In this document: piece by piece, positions 1-11,490 of the stretch | Numbering within the stretch: the first letter of the stretch is position 1 | How the letters are laid out: the number at the start of each line of letters is the position of its first letter | DNA from: Tyto alba | Lineage: Eukaryota; Chordata; Aves; Strigiformes; Tytonidae | Assembly (NCBI RefSeq): GCF_018691265.1 | Contig: NW_024881316.1 | Location: forward strand, 7,376,819-7,440,818 | DNA length: 64,000 nt | Reading direction: 5' to 3' | The notes under the pieces: generated by a model | Seen by the model: the letters and a program-made list of their open reading frames with translations, nothing else | Database searches by the model: none | Told to the model about the DNA's origin: nothing | Program-made: the position numbers and the translations under genes

Positions 1-2396
1 TACAGGGATCCAATATGAACTCAGCCTCATTAAGATACATATGCATAGATTGTATCTGCTATGCGGACAGACCCTGAAAGCTCTAATTTGCTGAAGAAAA
101 CTTGAAAGATGTGGTACTCTTTGTACTCTACTGCTATTACAGTAATGAACGGGTTATATGACACAACTGAGACAGAGGGCAAGGAAGATTTCCAGGAAAG
201 TGCACAATAACCAACCAACATGAGAATACACCGTGGGTGCTCTTAAGAAGATAACTTATTTAATTTCCTTCTTCTTCACCCAAAGTGTTTCATGAATGCC
301 TGCTTTGCCTTCTCTTAGAACAGGACCCCAGGAACACTTGCATATCTATGCAAATTAATGTAGCTGAGTAATTTCACTCAATTCATGGATGTTAAATTAG
401 GTGATTTATTATTTTCTCAATTAGACTTTAAATTCTGCATGTTAGGGCTGATGTCCTCATATCTACTGGGGAGTGCTAGGCACAATTCACTTATGAACTC
501 TCAACACCTGCACCAAGGTTTCAGGAACAAACTAGTTCAATTTAGCCATGTGTGCATTTCACCAAAGATGTGGAATTACAGCAGGGTTAGTTTTTCCCTT
601 TTATTTTCTGCCCTGTATTTGTTTTAACACAATGTAAAGATGGAAAAAGTTACTAGTTTAACTATGCAGGTGCATTAAGGGCAGGCTGCTGGTCTTTGGG
701 CTGGGGGGAAAAAGAAATTTAAATATTCAAATAAATACATTCTTTTACATGTCCTATATTCACCGTTGATAGTAAACCAGCACATTTCACTCCAACACAG
801 CAAAGGGATATATGACTCACAACGTAAAAACTCAGTTCTAGAAGAGAGCTGACAACTGGACTTTTGAAGGCAGTGAACACCTTTAGCAGTGGGGCTGATG
901 GCAGAAAGGGCAGAAAATGGATGTCTTCAGTTTCTTGTTAGCCCTCTACCAGGGGTGAAAATAACGGGGTGTTACTAGGACGAGTATAGGAAGAAGTGGA
1001 TTTTGTTTTGTTTGTTTGTTTTTCTTTTCTTTAAATATGTGGCTTTGTGCATCATCCATTAACCAGAAAAAAATGTTAATTGAAGACCTCTTGAATCCTG
1101 AGTAGTTGAGTAGATAATATCCTGTCAAACAAGACAGAATATATCATGGCATTGACTGTTTTAACATCAATCCTCACGTCCTGTGAGCAGCAACACCGAC
1201 CGGTCCTCAGAGAGACTCAGCCCTGGCTTCTCTTCATGTCTTGGTGGTGATATTTGCCATATACTCGAAATCTTTGTGTCTCTATTCTTTTTTCTTTACC
1301 TGTTTTGCCTATTTAGGAGATTAGGTCTGTTGAACAATTATGTGACTGGGTATCCTAAGTTTTCCCTTAAGCCTTAAAATCTCTATGACAGACATTAAAC
1401 ATATTTATTTCTATTTTAACATAGTCTATCTTCCTAAAAGTGGCTATGATTTAAAATTAGATGCTCCAGTGAGTAGGCCATGGTATTCTGTCTTTCTTTA
1501 TTATGATATGAGGTCACTGACTCTTCAGTTACTGCCCTGCTGGGATTTTTGTAATGTCCTGGCACGTGAAAAGGTCCTTTTTTTTGATTTTGGCACTATG
1601 GCTTTCAGAGTGGATTTCTTTCTATGTTTATAAATACACTCTATCTAAAAGGTGGTTCCAATGTAGGATTGCTCTATTCTGATTGAAGGAAAATGAAGGT
1701 TAAAGTTTATTTGAACACTTGACTCAGACAAAAAAAACCCGCCAGTAAAGTATTAGAATTCTGGAAGAAATTTTGTAAGAATGAAGAAATTCCTTTTTAA
1801 CATTTAGGACCATTTTAAGAACACGTAACAGTGAGTCCACTGAGGCTGGTAAAGTCTATTCAAGTGACAATGTGACGCCTGACACGTAGCAACCGCCTTC
1901 GCAAACCTAGAATGGAATTGACAGATTTCAGTACAGGGTGATGCTCAGAGTCCATAACTCTGATCAGCTGTGGGGGATAAGGTTGGTCTGAGGAGAAGGA
2001 GAGTGGTAAGCAGCAGCAGAAACTGCATTAAGGAGCAAATATAATTCAAGGTCTTTTTGCTAGTTAATGTTAAATTCTTTAAATGCTTTCAGTAAGAAGT
2101 GATTAAACAAATTAAGAGTTCTGCTACTGTATTTAAAGAAACCCCAAAATATTTTGATCTTTTAAGTTGAAATATTTCTCAATGCTCTTCAATTTTGAAG
2201 CACCAAACTATACAAAGATTGACAATTAGAAAATCAGCATGAAAATATTTCCTCTAATATTTTCTTTTTTTTTTCATGCAAATAGAATCCCAGACTCACA
2301 GAACTCTATTTATGCCACAATTTTGCATGTTATAATACATAAATGAATCATGATGTGACTGAATTTGAAACTTGAAGAGCTTACTTAAGGACGATT

Positions 2397-2473
2397 GGGC
2401 TCCTGATAAATAGATTTACAGCCTAATACTGTTCTGGGCTTCTGATAAATAGAATTATAACCTAATACTCTGA
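2397..2473. repeat. 39-bp tandem duplication
   Basis: Two adjacent copies, 2397-2435 and 2436-2473, share GGGCTYCTGATAAATAGA and CCTAATACT with a few substitutions. A simple local duplication. Confidence 0.85.
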
Positions 2474-2592
2474 AGTCCTTTACATCCTTCCTTTCAAAGG
2501 CTTCAGAATGCTTTTCTAACAACACTAATAAAGTAATCCTAAACCACAGTTGTGAGATACGTGTCTACAGAAAAAGTTAATACTTGTCAAAG

Positions 2593-2645
2593 CAAAGTAA
2601 CCGGCTTGCACAAGGTCAGAGAGCAAACCTGGAGGAGTGGGAAGA
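2593..2645 (-). mobile_element. Possible second MIR-like fragment
   Basis: AAGTAACCGGCTTGCACAAGGTCAGAGAGC resembles the reverse-complement MIR segment 'aagtaacttgcccaaggtcacacagc', followed by a GTGG-rich stretch. Short and diverged, so it may be chance. Confidence 0.35.
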
Positions 2646-3029
2646 AGCGAAGCCAGTCGCGGCACTTTTGCCATTAGATGGGTCTGCTCACCAGTGCTGG
2701 CCCGGGATAGGTAAAAGCACTCTCCCAAGGTTTTCGGGTGATCAGTCTCCAGTGCTAGAGGTAGAAAGCACTTCCAAAATTAGCTGAAGCAATAAAATGT
2801 TCCAGCTGTGAACTCTGCAATTGTCCTTAATTACTCTGAGGTTATGATTAATATTCTTGCGCAAAATAAATGTTCTGGAATGGGTGGAATTTTTCCAGCT
2901 TTGTGTCAAACCTTTTAGGGCTCCTGCGGTTGAGCGAATTCCTAATTATGAAGGGTTTTCCAGTGAATTTGGGTTGTTTCCAGACAGTTTCAGATAACAT
3001 TGTTTTGAACTCATTTTTTCCTCCCCAGT

Positions 3030-3120
3030 GTAACAAAGCTGGGTTACAGATGGGGAACTGAGGCACAGAACAACTTGCTGGAGGACACTCTGGACCGAAT
3101 TCTGGTCTCCTGTGTGTGTG
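3030..3120 (-). mobile_element. MIR-like SINE relic
   Basis: GTTACAGATGGGGAACTGAGGCACAGA at 3043-3069 is the reverse complement of the conserved MIR core (TGTGCCTCAG...CCCATCTGTAA). It is followed at the expected distance by AACTTGC and a GGTCACACA-like word. Old and diverged. Confidence 0.5.
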
Positions 3121-6100
3121 CTCTGCCAACAACCGCACCACGCTCTGTCACAAGGTCATTTCATTTCTATCTATGCACAAAGACAAGTCACAGGAAAACG
3201 AATATTTTTCTGAGTTATAAAGCATCTAAGTGTGAGGCCAGCAATGAACTAGGGCAGCCTGTTCAGATCCATTATCCATAATATGCTGAGATGTGCAAAA
3301 ATTTACCGGTCCTTAGATACAGACCTAGAAAAATTCAAACTCAAAGGCAACTGTGGCTGAGAAGAAAAGTAACCTACTAGCATGAATGAAGTAGAATCAA
3401 AGAAAACTCTTAGTCTAAGAAAGGGAAAGAAGAAGGGATGATAGCTGATGCATACTGTACAATATCAGGGAAGAATGGGGATATTCACAAAAGGTAACCT
3501 AAGCCGACTGAAGCTAATGAACAAGGCACCTTTTATAGCTAACAGAGAGAGATAAATTCCTCTCCAGGGCAATTCCCAGCAGCAACTTAAAATAACCATC
3601 ATTATAGAGGCAATCAAGGGAGATTAGTTAGCCTTTGTAACAGTCTTGTCCCTCACTGTATCTCTGCTATAGAATTTGGCTAACTAATTTTGAATACATC
3701 AGAGTTTTTGGACTAATGTTTGCATACTTCTGCAAAACCATCCTGATTTCATCCCTCTTACATTTTACAGGAAAGTACAAAAGTACGAAACGAGGAGTTC
3801 ACAGCCACCCTTCTTACTAGAGCCCATTGCCCTGTTCCCAGAAGAATGAATTCTGCTGAAGGAGTGCAAGTGGAGCATCAGCAGCATTTTTCCATGTCAA
3901 CTTCCAAACTCAGGGCTCTAGAGACTTTAATAGAACAGTTGAACTGGAAATCATTAATTTTATGAGCATCCTAGGAATAGTCATAAGACATCATCTTACC
4001 CGTAGCTGGCAGGGAAGTGTGCAGGAAAACTCAGGTCAGTTTTAATCCCCAGGTGATGTAAAAGTCTGCAGAGCATCTAGAGCTTGTTCAGTTGACAGGA
4101 GGGCTGCTCATTTGAACAGGCTCAGAATTCTACCCTCTGATTTTGGGCTTGACATTTGGAAGCATGCTGGTCAAGATTTTCGCATTTCTTTCTGTCTGTC
4201 CATGGTTAGGTAATAATAGAAGTTTTTACTTTTTTTTTTTTTTTTTTTTTTTGAGAACTAAAACTCAGATACAGAAAAAAATCAGGAAAGCTGGGCTTAT
4301 TGGTATACAGCCCACAGAACATATGTCTTACCAAGTCAACCAAAAATATACACTTCGTAAAATATGACTGCCTGTAAATAACCTGGAGACAGCATAGCTC
4401 ACAACTGATCAGAATCTCTTTCAAGCAGCTTTTGATTTCATTTTGCTCTAATCTTACAAGAAGGTTAGTATGCCATCTTCAGTTTCTACCAATTACACAA
4501 CTTTGAATCAAAGTGACTTTTGTGACACTGCAATAAAATTACATGTCGAGACCATCAGCAATCTGTTGTAACATCAATATATTGAATCCATTAGAGCCTG
4601 TTCTGCTAAAATACTCTAGAAATGTCAACTCATCTCACAAACAGAAGAAAAATATGTGTGAAAATATTAACCACAAACAAAAAAAAGCATCTGAATTTTT
4701 TTTCTTCTAAATGTAAGAGATTTTGTGCCCAGCTCCAGATACAAAACCAGATCTTTTGAAAACAGGGACAGTTAAAAAAAATATATTTTCAAACATTCAT
4801 ATAATTGAAACTGAAATTATATTTGAGAGTTTTGTCCAAATTTAATTGTAACCTCATTATCAAAAAGACTGCCATTATGAAATCAGGTAGTAGTACAATT
4901 AATATACGTGGACTTTAATGTAAGGAATATTTCCGCTGTTACCCATACTTCTTTTTTAATTCTGCAAAACATTTCAAGCACCATTTCAGTAAAGAATGGT
5001 ATAGCCTTTCAATATTACTCTTTTCCTGTAAATTCCAAACCAAAATTCTGATCCTCAAACTGTAATAGCTAAAAGATAAAACAAAGTGTCTCATGGAGAC
5101 AGAACGTGGACATGATACTTGGTTTTTATAACAAGCCAAAATACTGCTATAAACACAAGCTTGGAAAATGGTTTTACTTAAAAAAAAAAAAAAAAAGCAA
5201 GAACAATCTACATTAGGTGTTAAAATCAGTTACACTAGAAACAAGTGACTTACCTTATCAGAAAAGACACTATCTACAAAGTTTTCTTGCAGTAGCAAAT
5301 AGCTATGAAAGCTTGCTGAGAAATAAAAACTGGTGATTCAAATGTCACAGGAAACAGCATACACTTTTTTCTCTTGGCTTGTTCTTTGGAGTAGACAAAA
5401 TTGATCCTCATTTAATTACAAAGTAAACCCCAAACAATCTTCCTGTTAATTAACAAGCCAATTAATGAAATGAAACAATTGCATCTAAAAAAAGTGTGGC
5501 GTCTCTTTTGCTATACAAAATATTTTTTTTTTTTATATATATATATATGTAGAATTCTGCATCTAATTTAATTAGCAGTTTTGTGTTGAAGAACAAAGCT
5601 CCTGCTTACATGATCAGAATATTAAATTAGGTACCTTGTATACTACCACATTTAAACATTATTGGATAAAGGAATCCATCGGATAATGGAAGAGAGCCTC
5701 AATACTCACATTTAGTTTTAAGCTGCTTCTCTTGGTAGCTTGTGCAGCAAAATAAAGGAAGAAATAATTACATGTCTTCACAGAAACAAGCATTCATCAA
5801 GTCCAAAAGAAACAGAACACTTTGCCAGAGCTATTTGAGGGTCCCATCAGAATTTGGCTGGATGAAGGAAGGCTGAGGGTCAGTTTGTTTCCCTGAGACC
5901 TCATGACATGGAAATAGCTGGCTGCCTTACCACGGAATCAAATCATTCTTTGACATACCGTGTTTACAAATTGCAAATACATACCATGTAGGAGGTTCTT
6001 AAAGGAACATATTTCACACAGTTGTCCAAAGGAAAAAGGCACTTCTGTTAAAAAAGTAAAGAATTAAAAACCCCCAAAGACCCAAACTGTTTAGTGCAAA

Positions 6101-7822
6101 GGGAAAAAAAAAAAAAAGAAAATGGATCATCATTCATTTTCAAATACATTTTGGCCCATGCATAATGAATCCGAAAGACCTCGTGCAGGCTTGTAAATCA
6201 GTAAAGCAGCAGAAAAATTGTGATTGCTGAAGTCTGATTGTTGTGTACAGGAAATGGAGGGCAGGGAGAAACACTTCTCCAGTTTCAGAAGACTTATTGG
6301 GACCCAGCAGAACGGCTCTGACACTCCTAAAGCGACCTGTGGGCTGGAACAATCCGCTGCTTCTCCAGCGGGCAGGAAGGTGTTCACATGGCGGCACCTC
6401 CAGAGGGGCAGCAACGGCCTCCTCTAGGTTCTCGCTCAGTATTTCTCAGTTCTGGCTTTCTCTGCATCAGTCATCTCTTCCACTTTTTGCTTGGACAGAG
6501 CAGGGGCCAGCTAACTTCCACAGTCTATAGCATGCACGGAGCATAAAGTGCTTATACTTTGCCTAAGAGTCTATGCAGACCTTCAGTCAGTCACAGCTGA
6601 GAGTAAGGATATTGTGTCCATTTAAAAAAGGCAGGATGAAGTTAGAGCCGAGTGAAAAAAAGGATGGCTGCTTGCACCATGAACCACTACTGACCTCCAG
6701 GCAGATTTTTCCACAACCAAGAGCCAATAGATCTGAATCATTTAGTCTATAACGTCAAGTGAGTGGGAGCTGCTTTATATCACAGATAGAAAAAAGAAGG
6801 AAACGTTTAAATGGTTTAAAGATGTATTATGTTATCTGAAGACTTTGGTACAATTGCCAAATTGGGACAATGTGTTCCAGAGGTTATCTGTGTCGAGGTA
6901 CTATCTTGCAAGATACTACATCAGACTGATCAGTTAATTATTGTTGCCAAGAATTCATAATCTCTATTTGTAGATGACTGGTTTATTAAACCTCTGCAGA
7001 TGCTTTTTTTGGTCATATACTCAAACTAGATTGAATTATTTCCTTCTATTGTTAGGAGGAAACGGACTATAAGCTTTATTTATACCAAGCACTTCCATAC
7101 TGATTTTTTGAGCCTGTGATTTTGTACAGATTGAGAAGAGGGAGGACAAGTTACACCTGAATTTCAGTCCAGAATGAGAATCATGAATAGCTTCCTCTTG
7201 CCCTTCCTTCCAAAAAGAAAAAAAATGGAAGTACAGTTCTTGACTAAGAACCTTTTGAAACTCACAAGACAGAGCAAGACAAAAGTATTATCCAAACAGA
7301 TCTGTCAAAAGGAGCTAATGACACCTAGAAACACTTCTAACGCAATACATTCTTTCCAGAAAGACTGAGAAGTGCAGATGCTTCCCCTAGCATATCACCT
7401 TCCTTCAACTTCAAAGACTATCCTTAAATTTGTCTAACTGTAGAGATCATAACTATGTCAATAGAAGACATGCCCAGAGAAGCACTTAACCCAGAGCTTT
7501 TGTCAACAGGTGCAAACTGAGCACAACTGAAGAACAACAAAAACTCTGTTGCTTCTTCGGAGTATCAGTTAGATGATATCTCATACAGCTCCACATCTCT
7601 TCCTGAACATCCCGAAATAGAAAGCAGCTTATTTCATCTCTCCTCAGATATGACCTGCCTTGACCTAGCTTCCTCTTCACATTGAGGATTTGGGAAATTC
7701 ATCAAACAAATGGTGTTTCTCTTTATAAACTTTTCAAGTTGCTCTTCTCACTTTGGATATTTTTGTTAATTAAAAAAAAAAAAACAAACCCAAAAAACCC
7801 ATGCCATTCCTTAACAATGCCT

Positions 7823-7848
7823 AAATACATAAATAAATAAATAAATAA
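7823..7848. repeat. (AAAT)n microsatellite
   Basis: About six AAAT/AAAC-type tetramers ending in AATTTG. Confidence 0.9.
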
Positions 7849-8065
7849 TTTGTTGTTTTCCTGAGAAAACATCTTTGGCATTTACTGAACATGTTATTTG
7901 GGTCAGCAGAGAAAGGAATTCTGCTCTCACAAGTATCCTGTTTATGCAAAAGCTTCAGATAATTACCATTTTCTATGTTTAAAGTACAATCATTGCTCAA
8001 AAAGTTTGAGTAGCACATATTTGGAGGCTCAAAAATCACTCAAGGGAAAAATCACTACATGCCTT

Positions 8066-8155
8066 GTTCTTATATTCCTCCCTAGGCATCCAGTTTTGGC
8101 CCTTGCTGGAGGGGCTACATAGACCTTTGATCTGATCCAGTACACTCCTGTGCTT
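8066..8155 (+). mobile_element. Ancient CR1/L3-like 3' tail fragment
   Basis: The words TACATAGACCTTTGATCTGATCCAGTA-like (8118-8142) resemble the widespread amniote CR1-type 3' end that reads 'ctggactagatggacctttggtctgacccagta'. The left part (AGTTTTGGCCCTTGCTGGAG) fits the sequence preceding it. Only about 90 bp remains, so a family-level call is tentative. Confidence 0.5.
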
Positions 8156-8393
8156 TCTGCAAGAGTACTAAACTTCTTACTAAAAAAAACAAACAACCTA
8201 TCCAGTTTTATAGAAATTTCCATTTTCCTAGCCTAAAGGAAATGTAACTGTTACTTATTAAAAAAAAAAATCAAGCCACCACTGCATGAGCAGCCTACTC
8301 GTGAGCCTACAGAAACCACAAGTACTGTAGTTTTATCTGAACAAGCTGTAAGATGGATTCATGCAGATCAACGATACTACTTAGAAACTTGTG

Positions 8394-8431
<38 letters not shown>
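8394..8431. repeat. C8-T30 homopolymer tract
   Basis: Eight C followed by thirty T on the plus strand. A pure polypyrimidine run with no retroelement identified beside it. Confidence 0.9.
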
Positions 8432-9602
8432 CCCCTCAGACACTGGGAAATAAGAGAATTGGGAAAAAGGCTGCAAGTTCTAACGGAGCAACAGTTTGCT
8501 TATTTCCAGCAGACCTGCGAATTACCAGCTACAAAAGTCACAATTTGCCACTTACAAACAAGGACAGGAAAGGCTGTTGCTGAGAAAGGTATTATTCTAC
8601 GAATGGCTAATGCACCCTTTCCAATTTGCTGAAAGTAGCAACAAATGAGGCTACGAGATGCATGTTTGTAATATTTGTGTGTATATACATACATGCATAT
8701 ATACGTCAGCTTTATGAAGATATAAAAATATAAAGGTGATATTTAAATACCATGGGTGAAGGGCATGAGAGGCTGACACTAAATACTTAAAACCAAAGTA
8801 AAAGCGTTAATTTGTATACTTTGTATTGCCTTTCATTTTCCTAGATATTCCAAACAGTAGTTTTGTTTTGTGAACTGAACCTCTAAGACAAGATTACTCT
8901 TCCTCCTGTATACACTCCTCCTAGAGAGAGGAAAACCCTCAAGAATTAGCAAAATATTCAGAAAATTGTGCATATTCCTTTACTTTCTCTTTCAACATAC
9001 TTCTATATTATAAACTAAAGACTGATTTTCCACATCTAATAGACAACAAAAATATCTGGGAAGGTTTTCTATACCTATGTCTACTTGAATTCTGTTAGCA
9101 GCCAGACAATACCTCTGAATTTTAATGCTTCCCTTGTACTTACTTCAAAGAATATATGTTGTTTTCAATCATTCTTATACCATTGGCTACAACACAGCAA
9201 GTCTAACACTTGACATAGTAAATTATCATTATCATTCCATCATAAAACAGTATCAAACTAAAAAAAGGGACACTCAAAATGGCATGTTAAATCAAATGGT
9301 GTATATTACCAATTTCAGTTTGAAAGCTGCAAATTGCACGATGATCAACCACTGGTTAAGTCAACAGAATGCATTTTAAATACTTCATCATTTAATGTTA
9401 TTAAAATAATTTCATATTTGCATACAGAATGTCATATGGCATATTATTTACAAAGTAGCTCAATGTCATATAAAATTGTTTACATTCAGTATAGGAACTG
9501 AATAATTATTCTGGCCAAATAACAAGAAATCAAACCTATTCTCTATATGCAAACTCTCTTTCTTAAACAGTCTGAGTATTTTTCATCTCTACCTCCTCGT
9601 CC

Positions 9603-9608
9603 TTTATT
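9603..9608 (-). terminator. UFL1: Candidate polyadenylation signal AATAAA
   Basis: First canonical hexamer downstream of the UFL1 stop on the coding strand. ATTAAA variants lie closer to the stop. Confidence 0.35.
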
Positions 9609-10535
9609 GTCAGCTATGATAGCCTCTAGCCAAGGAAAGGTACAACTACCTTTGCTTCTTCCTTTTGCTTCTGACAAACTGTTTTGCTTTACAGTTGGTA
9701 AAAGATCAGCATTGATGTGAACATTGTTAAACACTACTGTCTTTTATGTATGTATAAAATCCAGTTTCTTACCTTACCAAAATTAACTTAACCTTGGTTA
9801 ATCTGTTACTGAGCTTCCATACTTGGCCTCTTCAACTTTCATTTCAGGCTTGGGTATATTTATGATTAAGCTTATAGAATACGTGAACTGTTGGAAAACA
9901 GAAATATTTGAACAGAGTAGGACTTGCACAGAATTTGCTTCCTTTCAGCATCAAAGAATTTTGGCAAGAATGGATGCAGTTAGTGAAAAGAACTCTTATT
10001 TCTTGTCTTACCACTCAAACTTGACGTTATGAAAAACCCTGAAATTACATATATGAAATCAATGGGCATTGCTGAAGTAATGCAATTAAATTATTTCCAG
10101 TTTGAAAATTATCTTCTCATAAAAATAAGTTAGAAGTATATTTGACATACAAGAATTATGCCAGTAATAGTGGCAGAACTCTAACTTACACATTTTTCCA
10201 CTTTCCTGAAGACAAAGTACCACTCATGTAAAAACAAGGCTGGTAAAAGACTTGGGGGAAACACTTTAGCGAGTATTTCAGTCTACAAAGTTTATGTAGA
10301 AGGATCATAAACTAAATTCTTTTCAAGAAACTCAGGATAAACAGAATACCACAAATTCTTTCAAGGAGCTGACACAATGCAAGTAAGTGCTTCTAACTGC
10401 TATGAGAACTGGACTAAGAACTCAAGGAGTCTACTGAACAAACATATAGCATGTAAAATATGGCAGCAGGAGTAATGGAATTTATCCACTCCCAAAACAC
10501 CAATGCAAAAGGGTATCACCTCCTCGGTCCAAATT

Positions 10536-10597
10536 ACAAGTTTTACATGAACAGCTCTACATGAACAAGTTTTACATGAGCAGCTTTACATGAACAG
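10536..10597. repeat. 16-bp minisatellite, about 3.5 copies
   Basis: Units are variants of ACATGAACAGYTTT (for example ACATGAACAAGTTTT and ACATGAGCAGCTTT) in tandem, inside the probable UFL1 3' UTR. Confidence 0.8.
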
Positions 10598-11074
10598 AAT
10601 ACATTAATAGCATGAGTGTGGTGATTTTCATAAGTTTTCTGCACGTTTAGAAACTCACATTAGTATGGGGTCACTTCTCTTAAGTTTAGCAATATGCACT
10701 TGTACTCAATGTGTTTGCTGTTGCAGTCCAGTGAACAGAAGCTGAAAACATCCACTAGTGATACCAAAAAGTAAAGATGACCTTTAATTTGTACACTATT
10801 AGGTATCACTCTGTTTCAAAACTAGCACCTGAAATTAAGATATACAGGCTTATATACACTTGTATGCAATCCTTAGATCACTGTAAATCCAAATCAGGGA
10901 AGTAAAACTATAAGCCTGTGGTGTGTATGGAACAGAATACACTGCTATTGGAAGAATAACCATTTCTTGAGGCCTTGCATGAAGATGCCAATTAAACCCC
11001 ACTAATTTTGTACCCAAAGTCCACTTGTGCTCTGTCACATCTATATTTAATGTGTACCATGTGTACACCATAGT

Positions 11075-11090
11075 ATGTAGTATACTACAT
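11075..11090. repeat. 16-bp perfect palindrome
   Basis: ATGTAGTATACTACAT reads the same on both strands. It lies in the likely UFL1 3' UTR, among further short near-inverted GTACAC/GTGTAC words at 11050-11110. It could fold as a small stem or be chance in AT-rich DNA. Confidence 0.6.
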
Positions 11091-11277
11091 GTCGTAGTAC
11101 ACAACAAAACTCCATTTGACACCACCACCAAATAACTGTGTTCCCCAGCTGTGATTTGCTGTTGTTAGAAGACAAATTTTAAAGTCTGTCAAGCATTTTC
11201 TGCTATCCTTCCCTTCAGGATAAAACACAACATAAAATCTGACTCTATCATGCATGTGGATGCACTGAATAATAATT

Positions 11278-11490
11278 CTATTCCTCTGTTACAGAAGATT
11301 TCCTAGGTCTGAGAACAAGATCTTTGATAGAGGTAGTGATTTCCTGGAGCTCTTTTCGAATGGTATCTGCTCCTTCCTTCTCTTCCAGGTTATCTGTTGT
11401 GCCACCGTCTTCATGTTCAGTTTTCTTAGTCTGGCTGATCAATTGTTTCACTACTAATCCCTGGTATTTGACTAATAGAGAATGCTGATC
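11278..11490 (-). CDS. UFL1: UFL1 last coding exon (19)
   Basis: 213 nt including the TAG stop at 11280-11278, residues 723-792. It encodes [17 protein letters not shown], a variable acidic stretch, then [16 protein letters not shown] and the conserved tail RKSSVTEE. The acceptor is CAG after a T-rich tract. The variable middle differs from mammals, as expected for this region. Confidence 0.95.
   Translation of the reverse strand, partial: DQHSLLVKYQGLVVKQLISQTKKTEHEDGGTTDNLEEKEGADTIRKELQEITTSIKDLVLRPRKSSVTEE

Larger units (their letters stand above)
1..9584. other. Non-coding DNA downstream of UFL1
   Basis: No exon, RNA gene or intact transposon could be supported. The region holds AT-rich unique sequence, the small repeats and relics listed separately, and an (AT)n stretch at about 5535-5548. 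In mammals FHL5 follows UFL1 in the same orientation within several kilobases, so an untranslated first exon or the promoter of FHL5 might lie here, but no LIM-domain coding sequence is visible. Confidence 0.6.
9585..11277 (-). other. UFL1: Probable UFL1 3' untranslated region
   Basis: AT-rich and without coding signal. Reading the minus strand from the stop codon, the first canonical AATAAA is at 9608-9603, implying a 3' UTR of about 1.7 kb with a G-rich stretch just beyond. Earlier ATTAAA variants occur at 11051-11046 and 10788-10783 and could give shorter forms. The 3' end is inferred, not demonstrated. Confidence 0.4.

Noticed and set aside
5521..5550. T-run followed by (TA)n as a possible promoter or matrix site
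   Set aside because: A plain AT microsatellite without an associated transcript or gene.
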